DNA of 64,000 nucleotides from Geosiphon pyriformis (lineage: Eukaryota; Glomeromycota; Glomeromycetes; Archaeosporales; Geosiphonaceae), in assembly GCA_016748015.1 (NCBI GenBank), contig JAAOMT010000571.1:490875-554874 (forward strand). Reading direction: 5' to 3'. Both the position numbers and the translations under genes were made by a program. How positions within the stretch are numbered: the first letter of the stretch is position 1; the number at the start of each line of letters is the position of its first letter. The notes beneath the pieces are model-generated. The model saw only the letters and a program-made list of their open reading frames with translations. It searched no databases and had not been told where the DNA came from. Shown here one piece after another: positions 1 through 12,291 of the stretch.

Positions 1-1862
1 TTTATAATCTTGTTGGAGATTTTTTTTTCCAAAAGAAAAAAGTGTTTGTTGATAATATTAAGCATTTTAATGATGAAAAAGATATTTTTTTGGTTAAATT
101 TGGTACTAATAGTAGTGTATTTTCAGATATGAACAACAAGTCTAATAATAGTAAAGATAATATTATCTCTTTAGATTGTTAATAATGGCTCTTTTCTTGG
201 TTCAACAACAAATACCCCTAAAGCTAAAAGAGTAAATACTGATTTAATTTATGGTTTTTTTATTGGTTTAATTAATTATAATATAGATGAAAATAAAGAA
301 TCTCTTTTTCTTCCTCTTAATATTTCTCTTAAAAAAAGATGGATTAATCCTAAGATAGTAAAAATCCAAGTTGAAATAACCATTAGAAAATTTTTTGTAT
401 TGGATATTAATCTTTTAGTTGTTGAAAGAAAATCAATAATAACAAAAACTCAAGTAATTAGAAAACTTTTTTCAATAATTAATAGTTTTGAAAAGGCTAC
501 TATCCTCTTGAAAAATTATCTAATTAATATTTACATCAGAAAAAAGTATAAAAAGGACTATATTATTGGCTAAAGATAAAGGGATCATTATAAACAATGA
601 TGTTAAAAGACAAAAAATTTGTTTAAATTAAACAGTAGTTATAAAAAAATTTCTATAAATATGTCTAAGAAAATAATTATTACAGCTTTCTCTGATTTTG
701 GTCAAGTAGTATCAATTTAATTATAATTAATTAAGCTGTAGTAAAAGATTGTGATAAAATTTACTAAATCAAATTAAGCTAATTAATTAACAGCAAAGTA
801 GTTATTTCTTGTTAAAAAAGACTTAGTACATATAACTAAAACTGTAAAAGATTGTGAAGTTTAAATGTTAAAAAATTAGTTTAAAGTACTTCTGTTTACA
901 TTGTTTGTGAAAACAACTACTTATAATTATGGTGCTTTATTAAAAGAAACTGGTAAGAAAATTTGTGTCATAAATTGATCATTTAAGACTGGCAACAAAA
1001 TTCATTGTATTGTAATTAGCTTTGAATTAGATAAGAAACTAGAAGTTATCTTTTATACAAAACTGATTTTTAGTAATGTAAAATTCTCTTGGACTAAGAT
1101 GGATTTAGTTTAATATAAAAAATGTAAACATTTTGGTTATTTTGCTTTGGAATAGAGTACATCTGGTTTTTTTTCTTTTCAATCTTTGAAAATATTTAAG
1201 AAATTTGTTTTAGATAAAAAATGTCTTCAACTGGCCAAGTTATATGCCAAAAAAAACATTTTTGTTTTTTGTTTTGCTGTTTTTGATGGCAAATTATGGG
1301 CTTAAGTGGTCACAACAGCTCTTGTTTCTTATAATTTGTTAAATGATTTTGGTTTTGGCTCTTTTTTTTTGGTGTTTCAGGCTCTAATAAAAATTTTTTT
1401 TCATCTTATTAGATGACTCTTCTTTGAATACTTATTTGGCCTCTTTGAAATGCTTTTTAAAACTTTTAGTAGATCAAGTATCTAGTATTGTGTGAAAATT
1501 AAGTTTTATAAAACTGGTGTCTCTAATATCTGTTTTTTATATTTTCTTTTTAACTATTTCTGCATTTTTAAATTCAAATTTAGATTTAAATATAGTTCTA
1601 AAAAATTTGTTGATATTATTTATTCTCTTTTTTTCAGTTGCAAAGAATAAAACTTTAGATTTTAATTCAAGTAGTTTAAAGATTTTGATTACTAAAGTGG
1701 GTGGCTTAGAATAAAAAATAGTGACTTTTGAAGTATTAGTTAATTTGGTTTTAGCAAAATTAGATTAATTGTGTTTTGGTTTGAGTTCTTTAGTTCTCTT
1801 TTTATTTTAATAACCAGTTTATTATAAAAGTTTGCTATATGTAATATTTAAGATATTAATGT
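1..1862 (+). pseudogene. LINE ORF1-like region with relic zinc knuckle
   Basis: Broken coding sequence. Recognisable blocks are a Lys/Ile-rich stretch at about 355-560 (NPKIVKIQVEITIRKF...), a relic knuckle at about 1123 (CKHFGYF), a block at about 1222-1310 reading LAKLYAKKN then GKLWA, and the longest open piece at 1517-1714 ending ILITKVGGLE. In related elements this region binds nucleic acid and precedes the endonuclease. Multiple in-frame stops (for example the TAG inside GKLWA-stop-VV, a former Gln codon) make it non-coding now. The C-terminal boundary is approximate. Confidence 0.55.
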
Positions 1863-1903
1863 CTCTACAAAGCAAAAAAACATTGTTTATTAACATACAA
1901 ATA

Positions 1904-2167
1904 TGAATAATATGGTTTCTATTATTACAGAAACAAAGCTAAAATCTAGTACTAGACCATGAATTATGAATAAGTTTGATAAAATGCAGATTTTTACATT
2001 TAGTTTAGATAAAAGTTTTCTTAATACTAAGATAGCTATTATTATAAACAATTTTTTGGCTCAGTATGTTTCTAAAATGGAGAAAATTCTTAGTCAGATT
2101 ATTTCAATATAGCTTTTTTTTAAAGACAAGCTTTTAGTTACAATTTTGAATTTATATACTAGTGTAT
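1904..2167 (+). pseudogene. LINE endonuclease domain (N-terminal part)
   Basis: The + frame from 1904 reads MNNMVSIITETKLKSSTRP, stop, IMNKFDKMQ, and further on IIINNFLAQYVSKMEKI and LLVTILNLYTSV. The TETKL block matches the metal-binding Glu motif of APE-like endonucleases (SEssNPE/TETKL type), which nick target DNA to prime reverse transcription. The second half of the domain is missing because A0 is inserted directly after LNLYTSV. One former Trp codon is now TGA, and one former Arg or Gln codon is TAG. Confidence 0.65.
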
Positions 2168-2981
2168 TATTACTTATAGAAATTAAAAATTATAATAGTA
2201 GATAAAATAACTAATCAAAAATAAGTGTAATAAAAAAAAAATTACATGATTTCAGAATTTCAGAATTTCAGAATTTTTTTTAAGAAATTTCAGAATCTCA
2301 GAATTCCAGAATTTTTATCAAAGAAATTAAAAAATTTCAAGAAATTTTGTATAACACAAATTATATATATATAATAAAAGTATTAGAAACAAAAGACTTA
2401 AACAAAATAGTAGCTAGCAATAACTACTTATTTTATATCTTTTTTTTCAAAAAATAGTTTTTTATAACTTAAAACAAAATTATATTAATATTAATAAAAT
2501 ATCTAATTATCATTCAATCTATGTTATTATTATTGGCTTCAGAATATTAATCTATTCCACACTATTAACACTCTATGTTGATAGAATTTAATATCTAACC
2601 ACACTGAACTAATAGTTCTTGATTATAACTATTGACAGAATACTAATTTTTTATTTTATTTTGTTTTGTTTTGTTTTTTTGTTGTTTAATAATTGAATAA
2701 AAAAATTAAGTACTAAGTAATTGATATCAAGAATAGTCTGATAAAACCTATAAACAAGGGTAGAAAACTTAAGAATAGCTTACCAGAAAGACACAACTGC
2801 CAAAATAAACTGGCCACCACACTAAAAAAAGAATTTCACAGAAGATACCATTAATTAAATTTCTGTCTATTATACAAAAAACTTAACTAAAATCTTTAAA
2901 AATTACTAATATTTTTAGTTATTGAGTATTAAGTTATGTATTTGTTATTTGTTTTAACATTCCAAATAATTATTTGTAACA
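2168..2981 (+). repeat. 5' LTR of A0 (family A)
   Basis: It aligns with the other family A LTRs throughout. The expected TG start has become TA (TATTAC), and it ends GTAACA just before TTTGGTGCT. U3 carries a run of 8-bp units of the form TTCAGAAT at about 2256-2310. A TATATATATA stretch lies at about 2362. Further downstream are the conserved hairpins, ATACTAAT and a T-rich tract (about 2560-2690). Confidence 0.85.
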
Positions 2982-3045
2982 TTTGGTGCTTTTTGTAAGA
3001 TATAATTTAACAGAAAACCAGCATCAACAACAATTATCCAGAAAA

Positions 3046-4950
3046 GTGACAAAATCAGAAATAACAGGAACAAACCATTTAGAATTTGCCAAATTCTTAT
3101 TTTAATATTACCAAATTTATCTTGGATTAACAAGTAATCATTGGCTAGCAGAATCAGCTTTCAATTTTTATGTTAATAAAAAAATTAAATTCTACTTAAA
3201 AAATTAAAGAGATTTAAAAACTGCTCTTAAAAATTTCTATAATGAATTACATCAAAGCATTACACTTTTACAAAATTATTTGTTTGTCTTACTAATTACA
3301 AAAATAAATTAAAAAATTGAAAATTACATCTAACAAAGATTTTTTATTATCTTTATAGACAAAAAAAAATTACAAACTCCAGCAAAAACACCAAAAAAAA
3401 TATAATTACTTACTTGAAAGAAACCAAGAATTATTTTACTTATTTATTTATTATACTATTATATACTAAAAATACTATCTATGTACCATTCAAATCCACA
3501 TCAATATCAATAATGAAAACACTATTATTCAGAATACTATTCTAAAACAATCAAGAGAAAGCTAAATTATTAAGAACTTATAGAAATTTCTTTAAAAAAT
3601 TTAAATTATGATCAACAATACTATTAGAATTTTGATTATTATCAATCAAATTTTGAATCTACTAATTATTAGAAAAATACTAAATCAGAAAAAGAAGAAA
3701 ACAGTAATTAAAGAAATAATAATTAAAACCCAATCTCAATTAATCTAAAAATTATAACTCTAATTGTTTAAATTCAGTCAAACCCAAACAATTCAAACCC
3801 AGTTCCTATTCTTTCAGAAAACTTATCTTTAGTTATTTCAATTAATTAACTATTAGCAGCATCAATTACCATTTAGCAACAATTCTAACAACAATTATTA
3901 ATCACACCAATGGCATATGTACTTATTGTCAAATTAGAAAAATTTATTAGTAAAGAGAATAACATCTAAACATAATTGAATAACATAGCCAAAACAATTA
4001 TAGCCAATAATTGAAACAATACTAGAACTCTTCAAACAATCTCATACTTTTTACAAGATACTGCCAACTTATGATATCAGAATTTTATAAACAAATCTCA
4101 AGATTTTGATGTATTCAAAACTGTGTTCTTACAATATTTCAGTAATTATAATAACATCAATTGCCAATTAATTAGCTTTGTTATAATTAAGCAAGGTAAC
4201 AATAAAGCAGTCACTATTTACTTAAAATGTTTTCATAAAAACTTGTGCTAAATTCAAGCAATTAATGTTAACTACTTTATAGTACCACAAATTTTAAACC
4301 AATTTATTTGACAAGTCTGTTCAATACATTCAAATATTTTCTAAAATACAGTTACTTATACCAGAAATTTTAAATCAGCTGAATTTGAAGTCAATTATAT
4401 CCAAGCTGTAAATCTAATAATAAACAAATTATCTGAATTAAATATCAAATTGAAGCAATTTGGCAAAATCATCAATCAAAAAATCAAGGAATACTTAGCT
4501 AATAATCAAACAATTTATTAACTTCCTTAATGTTATAATAATTCAAGAAACTCCAATTATTTTCAAAATCAATTGCATCTGTCATTATCATTAGCCAATT
4601 AACTATGGTAACAAAAAATGTATAATTGCCATTATTATAGTAAATAAAGCCATTTAAAAGCAGATTGTCATTCTAAATTTAAAAACCAATGATTGAAAAG
4701 CCAATATTAAAACTCTGATTACAGATTTTAAACTCTGAATTACATCTCAAATCAGAAACAATATCAATATTAGTCTTATTAAATTCCAATAATGTAACAA
4801 CTAATATATTTATCTTTAATATATTAGATTTCAGCATTAATAATATATTAGTTACAGCCACAAATCATTTATTAATTCCAACAAATTCAAGTATTATTAC
4901 AAAATACTGTGCTAATACCAATCAGAAGCCAAAAACCAAGAATTATTTAC
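3046..4950 (+). pseudogene. gag of A0
   Basis: Broken gag. It opens at a GTG (GTG ACA AAA TCA GAA) where all A copies have GTG, and its N-terminus (SEITGTNHLEFAKFLF) aligns with A2 at 30712. A capsid-like region at about 3900-4400 includes ANLWYQNF and QILNQFI blocks. The relic zinc knuckle at 4627-4668 reads CHYY...HLKADC, so the second Cys of the CCHC box has become Tyr. It ends at the C1 insertion site. Confidence 0.75.
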
Positions 4951-5096
4951 TGTTATCCAAATAGAAAACCAACTCAAAGTTATGGAGAAAATGTGACCAA
5001 AAATATGACAACATAAAATAATAAAAAATAATGTGAAAAAACACAAAATAACATGTAATAATTCAGGATAACATTATACAAAACTTGATAACATGT

Positions 5097-5823
5097 TGTT
5101 ATGAGTTGGAGTAACAAGCTAACGGATAGCAAAAGAGAACAGGATTGTAGAGTAATGAAAAGAATCAAAGAGAATTCAGCTTCAAATAGCAAATTGAATA
5201 AATATGGATTCAATATGCGAAATTAGTCTCATAAAATATCTTAGTCACTATACTTTTCAAAAATAACCAGGGAATTTGAAGGTAGAAGAATAGTTCATAC
5301 TGTCAACAAATAATTACACACTGGTATAATTCTATGCCTCACATTAGTGCTCTTAGAATTTAATATCAGGTATTAGATGTACTCTTCAGTCATATTTTAT
5401 TCAATAATCTTTAAATGCTGCAATTACATATTTCAGAAAAAGGATAAAGAATAACCAACAAGTAATTTTTTATCCCAAGATGTTCAGATACTTGAAAATA
5501 GGGAAAGGAAAATTAGTGATAAAAAAATAATTAAAATAAAAGTTGTTATTTTATTTATTTAATTTTCTTGATTTCTATATGTTTTTCTACAGTTAAGAGA
5601 TTCATTGCTTATATAGCTATTAAAAGTGGTCAATGATCAGGTTAATGATTAAGTCAATGATCAGATTAATAATTAGGTTAATAATCAGATCATTAATCAG
5701 GTTAATAGTCAGGTCATTGATCAGGTCAATGATTACTTTCTAAAAATAGAGTGGCTAATTTATATAATATCAATGGCTAATACATGTGATAATTAATAAG
5801 AAGTATAAGTTTCAATCATAACA
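5097..5823 (-). repeat. 3' LTR of E
   Basis: Matches 12118-13756 (less the solo LTR) along its length, from TGTTATGAGTTGG to CAATCATAACA. It carries nine 12-bp units at 5628-5735 where the partner LTR has four. The minus-strand 3' ORF runs about 30 bp into this LTR. Confidence 0.88.
5628..5735. repeat. 12-bp tandem array, nine units, in LTR of E
   Basis: Nine consecutive 12-mers close to GGTCAATGATCA (units such as GGTTAATGATTA, GATCATTAATCA). Lies in U3 of the 3' LTR of E. The same place in the other LTR has four units (13621-13668), a clean difference of 60 bp. Confidence 0.9.
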
Positions 5824-6320
5824 TTATCCTCTCTAAAGAGATTGAGCTCCAGCAAAATCAAGCTATTTATGGTGTAATCTATTTGAAAGGTTTTATTTAA
5901 CTCAAAGCTAACTAGTTTGTTAAAGTCTTTTATGGATAAGATAAATAACACTTGAGGTAAAATAAGTTTTGTATCCAAGAGACCAAATCTTTGTATTAGA
6001 GTTTTGGCTCTTCTAGCAATAGTTAAAATTCTTGAAACATCTAATCATATAATGCCCAAAATTTCTGTCTGTATTTCTGAAGTTGTTTTCTTTATGAGTT
6101 TTATATCTTCTATGATTTCACTAAGGCAACCATAGAGTTTTAATTGTTTTCCATATGACAAGTTTTTGTCTATGGGTAAGATTTCTTGGAATGTTTTTTC
6201 AATTGTGCTAGAAGATGAAAGTATAGCTGTTGTTATACTTTCTAACAGATATTTATTTATTTTACTACCAATTTTTTCTCTTTTGGTAGTAGTTTTCTTT
6301 GGTCTAATAACAGTATGCAT
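5793..6320 (-). pseudogene. 3' ORF of element E (unknown function)
   Basis: Two open pieces in one reading path: 6320-6045 (MHTVIRPKKTTTKREKIGS...) and 5978-5793 (DTKLILPQVLFILSIKDFNK...), separated by a single in-frame TGA. It lies between the integrase and the 3' LTR and ends inside the LTR. Lys/Thr-rich at the N-terminus, otherwise Leu/Ile-rich and probably helical. No signal peptide or clear membrane segment. It does not obviously match ORF3 of families A and C. It could be the C-terminal tail of pol rather than a separate gene. Confidence 0.5.
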
Positions 6321-6676
6321 TCTACTGTTATCAGTTATAATGATTTGTTTTCCAATGGTCAGAATAGCATTTGGATAGTTTTTGATCTAATACTTATAAA
6401 AAATATAGAAGGTGTTTTGAATGTTTTAATCTAAAAAATAATTGTTTATGTTAATTGAAAATACCTCTGTTTTGGGAATGATGTATTTATTTATACTTGA
6501 TTTTTGCTGATTATTTGAGTTGGTATTACCACAACAGGCAACCAATCAGGTTATTTATAATATTTCTTGAGTCATGTATTATGAACAGAACAATTATTAA
6601 AGATTGTTCCAGATTGATCTTGAAGAATATAAGAACTATTGTTCAAAACTTTGTTGACTATAAAAGGTTTTTTTCA

Positions 6677-7802
6677 TTAGCTAAAGAATTTATTACCATA
6701 AACATTGTCTCTGTCTGAATGGTATTTTAATACCAAGTTACCAACACTTAAAGAGAGTATTTTATAGGTTTTTTTTTTCTTAAGCTTTTCTTGAAACTGT
6801 TTTATCTTTTCAAAAACAATTATTTGTGCTTCTACTAAGGAGTCAAAAATAGTACCAAGTCTTCTTTGCAAAATGTCTTTGTAATTTCCTATTGTGATTT
6901 CTTTAAAAAGTTGTCTTAATGTCAATTTCTATTGGTAGTGTTGCCATGTGTTTATAAAGCAGATAAAAAAGTTCATAACTTGTTATGTCATAATTCACAG
7001 TTCTATAAGCAAACAAAGCTGAAGGCAGTACTTTGTCTTATAAGTTTGTTTCTTCACTGGTTTTGGCTAGGATTTCACATAGTGTTCTGTTAAAATATTC
7101 CACTAGGCCATTTGTTTGAGGGTAATAAAAAGAGGAGAGTTTATGATGTATTTCCATTTTTCTACAAAGTTCTTCAACCAGTATACTGAGAAAAGCTCTT
7201 CTTTTATCAAATAAAAGTTCTTTAGGGCAGCCATGATAGCAAATGATATTTTCATAAATGAAATTGGCTATTAAGACTGCTGTTTAGTCAGAAGTGACTC
7301 TTGCTTTTACTCACTTTGTAAGATAATTGGTAGTTGTGATAATATATCTGTTGCCATTAGAAGTTATTGTTAAAGATTTAACAACATCTATATTAATTCT
7401 GTTAAATGGTTGACCAACAGAGATTGAATGAATATCTTTTTTGCAATTGGGCTTGTCTTTTTTTTGGCTAATGTCACAGGTTTTGATGTATTCAGCAATG
7501 TCTTTTCCCAAGATTGGCCAATAATAGCAAGCTAAAGTTTTCTGAATTGTTTTTGTTTTTCCAAAATGTCTAGCTAATAAATCAATATGCATGTTATATA
7601 TTACAATTTCTCTTTTTTCAAATCTGATGACTCTTTGGAGATGGTCAGAATCTTTTCTGTTTCTTTTATATAACTGGTTTTGGTGAATTAAATAGAAATT
7701 TGATTGTTTGCACAAATGTTCTTTTTGCTGTTGAGTGTATTCTGGTGAGTATTGTCTTTTACCCAAAAATTCTATTAAGACAGAATAGTTGTCCAAGTCC
7801 AT
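6677..7802 (-). pseudogene. Integrase of element E
   Basis: The H2C2 zinc region is at about 7600-7450 (HIDLLARHFG ... TCDISQKK); the last Cys of the box is Ser. The core starts with INIDVV (first catalytic Asp) and continues at about 7250-6950 with CPKELLFDKR (second Asp) and QTNGLVEYFNRTL (catalytic Glu). The C-terminal part at 6925-6677 reads NLVLKYHSDRDNVYGN. The enzyme would insert the cDNA copy. Frameshifts near 7310 and 6930 and several stops make it inactive. Confidence 0.82.
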
Positions 7803-8061
7803 TATTGTGTTTGTTTGTAAAAGAATTACTAATAATTAAGTTGGTTTGGTTTAAGAAGTTGTACTGTCATTGAATAGTAAGTTTAAAGAGTGTGTTTGCA
7901 TTTTGATAATTTGTTCTTTTGTGGTGTTGAATATCATAGTCGAATTCATTTAAGTAGAGTATTCAGCAAGCTATTTGTTTGTGTTCCAACTTCTTTTTAT
8001 TGCACAGCCAAACCAAGACTTAATGATCTGTTACCACTAAGAATTTTGCACCAAAAAGATA

Positions 8062-9170
8062 TTAATCCCAGTAATTAGTAGTCCAAACTACTGCCAAGTA
8101 TTTCTGTTCAGTAACTGAATAGTTCTTTTCAATTAGTGTAAGGAATTTACTAGCATATGCTATGGCATGTTCTCTGCCATTTTCATCTTTCTGTGAAAAG
8201 ACAACATCAAGTCTATAGCCAGATATATTAGTGTAGAGAATAAAAGGTTGGTTCAAATCAGGTTGCTTGAGAATTGGTTCAGTAACAAGTTTTTCCTTCA
8301 AAATTTCAAAAGCTTTTTGTTGATGAGTTCCCCAGTGATAATTGACATTTTTTCTGAGTAGCTAATTAAGAGAAAAGGCAATTTTGGAGAAATTTTTGAT
8401 AAATTTGTGGTAGTAAGAGGCCAAACCAAGGAAAGAATGTAGTTCAAAAACATTTATTGGTTGTCTAATATTCTGGACTTTTTCAACTTTAGTTGGGTCA
8501 GGAAAGATTTCATCTTTTATAATAAGATGACCAAAAAACTGGATGGATTGGTGTTCAAAGAAAGATTTAATTGGGTTGATTTTAAGGCCAGCATTTCTAA
8601 GCAGGTCAAAAACCTTCTGCAAATGTTCAAGGTATTCATCCCAGATTTTTGAGTAGATCATTATATCATCTAAGTAAACTAGAATAAAGTTTTCTTTTAC
8701 TGATTCAAATACTTTGTTCATTAGGCATTGGAAGGTGAGAGGAGCATTGGTGAGACCAAAAGACATAACTGTAAATTCATAGGTGCCATACTTGGTAATG
8801 AAAGCAGTTTTTTTTCTGCTTTCTGAATCTATTTCTACTTGCCAGAATTCAGCAGTTAAGTCAATAATTGAGAAGAAAGCAGCACTATTGAATTTATCTA
8901 GTATTGCATCAATTTTGGGAAGTAGATACATGTCTTTTATAGTAATGGCATTTAGTTGGTAATAGTTAACACAGAAGCATAGGGTTCCATCTTTCTTAAA
9001 TACCACTACAACTGAGAAAGCCCATTCATTCTTGGTTTTTTGTATAAATTTAAGATCTTTTATTTAGTTTATTTCTTTCTTAATAAACTCATTATTATGT
9101 CGATTGGATTGATAAGACTTCAAATAGATACTACAAGTTTTTTTTGTAATAATAGTATGTTGTATTACAT
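8062..9170 (-). pseudogene. Reverse transcriptase and RNase H of element E
   Basis: RT at 9006-8362 has the fingers block FCVNYYQLNAITIKD, the first catalytic Asp in SIIDLTAEFWQVEI, FGLTNAPLTFQ, and an intact active site LVYLDDIMIYS. The connection has HSFLGLASYYHKFIKNFSKIA. RNase H at 8301-8062 reads YTNISGYRLDVVFSQ where the family has TDASG, so a catalytic Asp is Asn. RT is the best preserved enzyme of E. A stop (TAA) separates the RT and RNase H pieces near 8360. Confidence 0.88.
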
Positions 9171-9647
9171 GAATTCATTTAGGAATATCATTTTTTTTGA
9201 GATAACTGGGCTATTCCTAGCCAACAGATTTTTAATGTCCACTTTTCTTTCTTCAGGGAAAGATTCTTTTTGTTTTACAATTAGTGATTGGATTTTAAGT
9301 GGTTCACTCTCAAAGAACTTCTGTACTTCTTTTAGTTCTTCTTTAGGTATCAAACTAATTGGCTCCCAATCTTTGTAATAGATTAGGCAGAACTTGTATT
9401 CATCACTAAGGGAATACAAAAGTTTATTGCACCAGCACCTGGCACAAAGACCATGTCACCAATAACTGTATTTTGCTTTCTTGCCAGGTTTTCTATCAAA
9501 GATTTTTCTGAGAATATTATAGTAGGGCCAGCAGATCAGCTTACCATTTACCATAATTCCTTTTTTGTTAGCTTTAACATTGTCTAGTGGCTTGCCATTG
9601 CTGATGAAGATAGTATAAATGAGTTCAGCAGTTTCTTCTTGTTCTTT

Positions 9648-10082
9648 TTAATCTTCTTCTTCATTGCTTTTATTATCATCTGATTTATCTGATTGTTCTT
9701 TTTCTTGGTTTTGCTTGGATACTAAAGGAGTTGTCCAATGGCAACATTTAACTACAATGGGTTTTTCACTACATCTGATGGTTAGCTTACAAAGTTCATA
9801 ATCAAGTAGCATTTTAGCTTTCTTAAGCCACTTGTTGCCAACAATTATGGTGTACTTTTTTGCTTCAGATACTTCTATATTAGTTTCAATGCTGATACCA
9901 TTGATGCAAACAAAAATAGCTTTGGCTATATCCAGATCTTTTTTTTTATTACCATATATGTTGGTCATTGGTTGAATGGAAGGCTTATCAATCTTTCTGT
10001 CAATTGCTTTAAGAAAGTGTTTGGCAATTACATTAACAGATGATTTACTGTTTAGGATTAGATCAATAAAGTAACCAGCCAC
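9648..10082 (-). pseudogene. Retropepsin of element E
   Basis: The 144-residue open piece reads YFIDLILNSKSSVNVIAK; the aspartic protease D-S-G is N-S-K. Downstream IIVGNKWLKKAKMLLDY matches the flap-to-end order of gypsy proteases. It ends in an acidic tail (KSDDNKSNEEED). The 9419-9165 piece that follows (KDWEPISLIPKEELKE...) is the linker to RT. Confidence 0.75.
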
Positions 10083-10399
10083 TTAAGCTTTACAAATTAG
10101 AGAGTAATATTGCTGTTGGTCTTTGGTGTTTTTTTCTTTGGTATTAATGATTTGCAAAGATCTTTTTTGAACTGTGAATGGATTATTAGTTGGCCAAATG
10201 TAATGTGTGCTAAGGTTTTCATAAAATCTTTAACAACAAAATAGGAGCCAGATTTTTGTACTATTTCTGGGAGTTTTAACTTTAAAGGATTTTAAAAACT
10301 TTAGCCTTTGGTGGCTTATTGTTATCAGCAGTTAATGTGGAGGTTTTCTTTGAATCTATAACAAAATCAATCTTGGCTTTCTTCTTCTTTCTTGTTAAT

Positions 10400-12065
10400 T
10401 CAGAAGTGTTGATTGCTAGTTCATCCATGTCATGGTCATCATTAGTTAGGTTAAAAGCATAAAAGGGGTTTTCTTCTGGTTGGCTTGCACTTTCATCCTT
10501 TGGAGATGCATCTATTAATTTAAAGACTAATAAACAGTAGCTTCAACTAAGGGATCCTCTCCAAAGAAATTAATGTTAGCATGATTGGGTCTTTGGTTGG
10601 GAACATTGTTGTTGATGATTCTGTTGTTTTGATTGTCATTGTTTCTGGGAACTGAAGGAGGCAGAGAAGGATTGTTACAATCTCTGGAGAAATGTCCAGT
10701 TAATTCACAGTGATAACACACAAGTGGACCACAATTTTGTTGTCTTTGATAAGAGGGTTGCTGGGGTTAATTAAAACAGGGTTCAAATCTGGGTCTTTGG
10801 AGTTGTTGATTTTTTCTGACTGCTTGAGTTAAAAGTTCTAATAAACAGACAAGATTGGCTGTGAATCTATCTATTAATTGTTCATTGGAATCTGGAGTTT
10901 GAACAGTAAAAGAAATGGCAGCCATTTAAGGAGCAGGGGCCATAACAAAAACAGGAGCAAAAACTGAAAGTGTAGATTCCAAATGCATCCTTTGGTTGTC
11001 TTCAATTCGTTGGGCAAGTTCAATGATCATGTCTATTGTGGAATTGTTTTTTAGAGCCAGAAGAGGCCAAAGAGCATAGAAAAAATCAGTTTTTAATCCT
11101 TTTATAAAGGAATGAATTTTTTGCTCTTCTGTTCAGTTTCTTTCAAAATCTACTTACTTGATTAATTTTTTGATTGCTTTGGCATACTTAGTCACAACTT
11201 TACCAGGACCTTGGATTCTTCTTTCTAATTCCATGCACTATTTAGATATTAAGATAGGAGTTCTAAATTTAGTTTCAAACTGGGTTGTAAAAGAAGTGTT
11301 TTCTTCTCCAGCATTTGTTAGTGCCCATCTAATGATTCTTTAATAAGTACCAGCATTAGTTTCTTGTGAGAACCAAGTAACAAAAAAGCCTTGAAGATAG
11401 CCACCAATGATTTAGAACTTGTATTCATTATTATATTGGTTGGCTATAACAGCTCTTTCAAAGTCATCCAACCATTTAATTAGATCTTGTGTATCACCTT
11501 TGAATAATGGTAGTGAGATATTGTTTCTTTGCCTTAGAGCAGTTTGTATGTCTTGAAAGGCAATCAAAATGTTTTATTGTATGGAGTTATTAGCCATTGG
11601 TTCAGGAGTAACTGTTTGTGTGGATGAATCTAATTTGCTTGATAAAAAGTCAAAAACAGGAGCAGTTTGGTAGCTTTCTTCTTTTGTTTCAAAGGGAGTT
11701 TCAGTTGCTTGATGAGCAGCAATCCAAATGTGAATTTGATGATTCAGATATTTAAAATCAGGGGGCTGTTGTTCAAAAATTGTGGAGTATAAAAGCTGAT
11801 TGATACTGTTGTTTCTTTCTTCAAAGTTGTCTTCAAAATAAGCTTGGTTAAAGTAATAGGTTGTGTAGGCTGTATAGGTTTTAGCTAAATGCTTGTTCAG
11901 AAACCAGTTCTAAAAGTTTTGGAATTGTCTGCTGAATTGTTTTTTAATGGAGAAGCAAATCAAGCAGAAGGACAAAAGATTAAGTTCAATAAAGTCTAGA
12001 TCATTTTTGTTATGTGCTTCAAAGTATTCTTTTGATTGTTGTGGCAGGTATAAATAATTATTCAT
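10400..12065 (-). pseudogene. gag of element E
   Basis: Starts at an ATG (MNNYLYLPQQSKEYF) 54 bases inside the LTR boundary. The capsid region spans about 11570-11000 (LPLFKGDTQDLIKWLDDFERA, MELERRIQGPGKVVTKYAKA, KIHSFIKGLKTDFFYALWPLLAL). The zinc knuckle near 10710-10670 is intact: CYHCELTGHFSRDC. A Pro/Asn-rich stretch follows. About six stops interrupt it, mostly former Gln or Trp codons. Unlike families A to C, it opens with ATG. Confidence 0.82.
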
Positions 12066-12291
12066 ACAATAAAAAACAAAGTGGATTTTGACAACCTCAC
12101 AAGGAGCACTACTTTTATGTTATGGATTGGAGTAACAAGCTAATAGATAACAAGAGAGAACAGGATTGTAGGGTGATGAAAAGAATCAAAAGGAATTTAA
12201 CTTTAAAGAGCAAATTGAATAAGTATGGATTCAATGTGTGAGATTAGTCTCATAAAATATCTCAGTCGCTATACTTTTCAAAGATAACTGG

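Larger units (their letters stand above)
1..2167 (+). mobile_element. Decayed LINE-type (non-LTR) retrotransposon fragment
   Basis: The oldest layer in the window, cut by the left edge and, on the right, by the LTR of A0 at 2168. Conceptual translation in shifting frames gives a zinc-knuckle-containing N-terminal part followed by the start of an exonuclease/endonuclease/phosphatase-type endonuclease. The order (RNA-binding part, then endonuclease) is that of LINE elements; reverse transcriptase is not in this piece. Stops and frameshifts occur every few tens of codons. The protein resembles, from memory, a LINE common in Glomeromycotina. The family call rests on several short matching blocks, not on one domain. 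Confidence 0.7.

Noticed and set aside
2256-2310. Heat shock element (alternating GAA/TTC)
   Set aside because: TTC and GAA are separated by one base and repeat every 8 bp; heat shock elements need 5-bp modules with two-base gaps.
4980-5213. Hydrophobic minus-strand open frame of 77 codons
   Set aside because: Spans the junction between LTR C and LTR E; the hydrophobic look comes from reverse reading of the AT-rich 10-bp array.
5628-5735. CRISPR array
   Set aside because: Units are 12 bp and contiguous with no spacers; they lie in an LTR.
9040-9378. Open frame of 112 codons on the + strand
   Set aside because: Antisense to the protease-RT linker of E.
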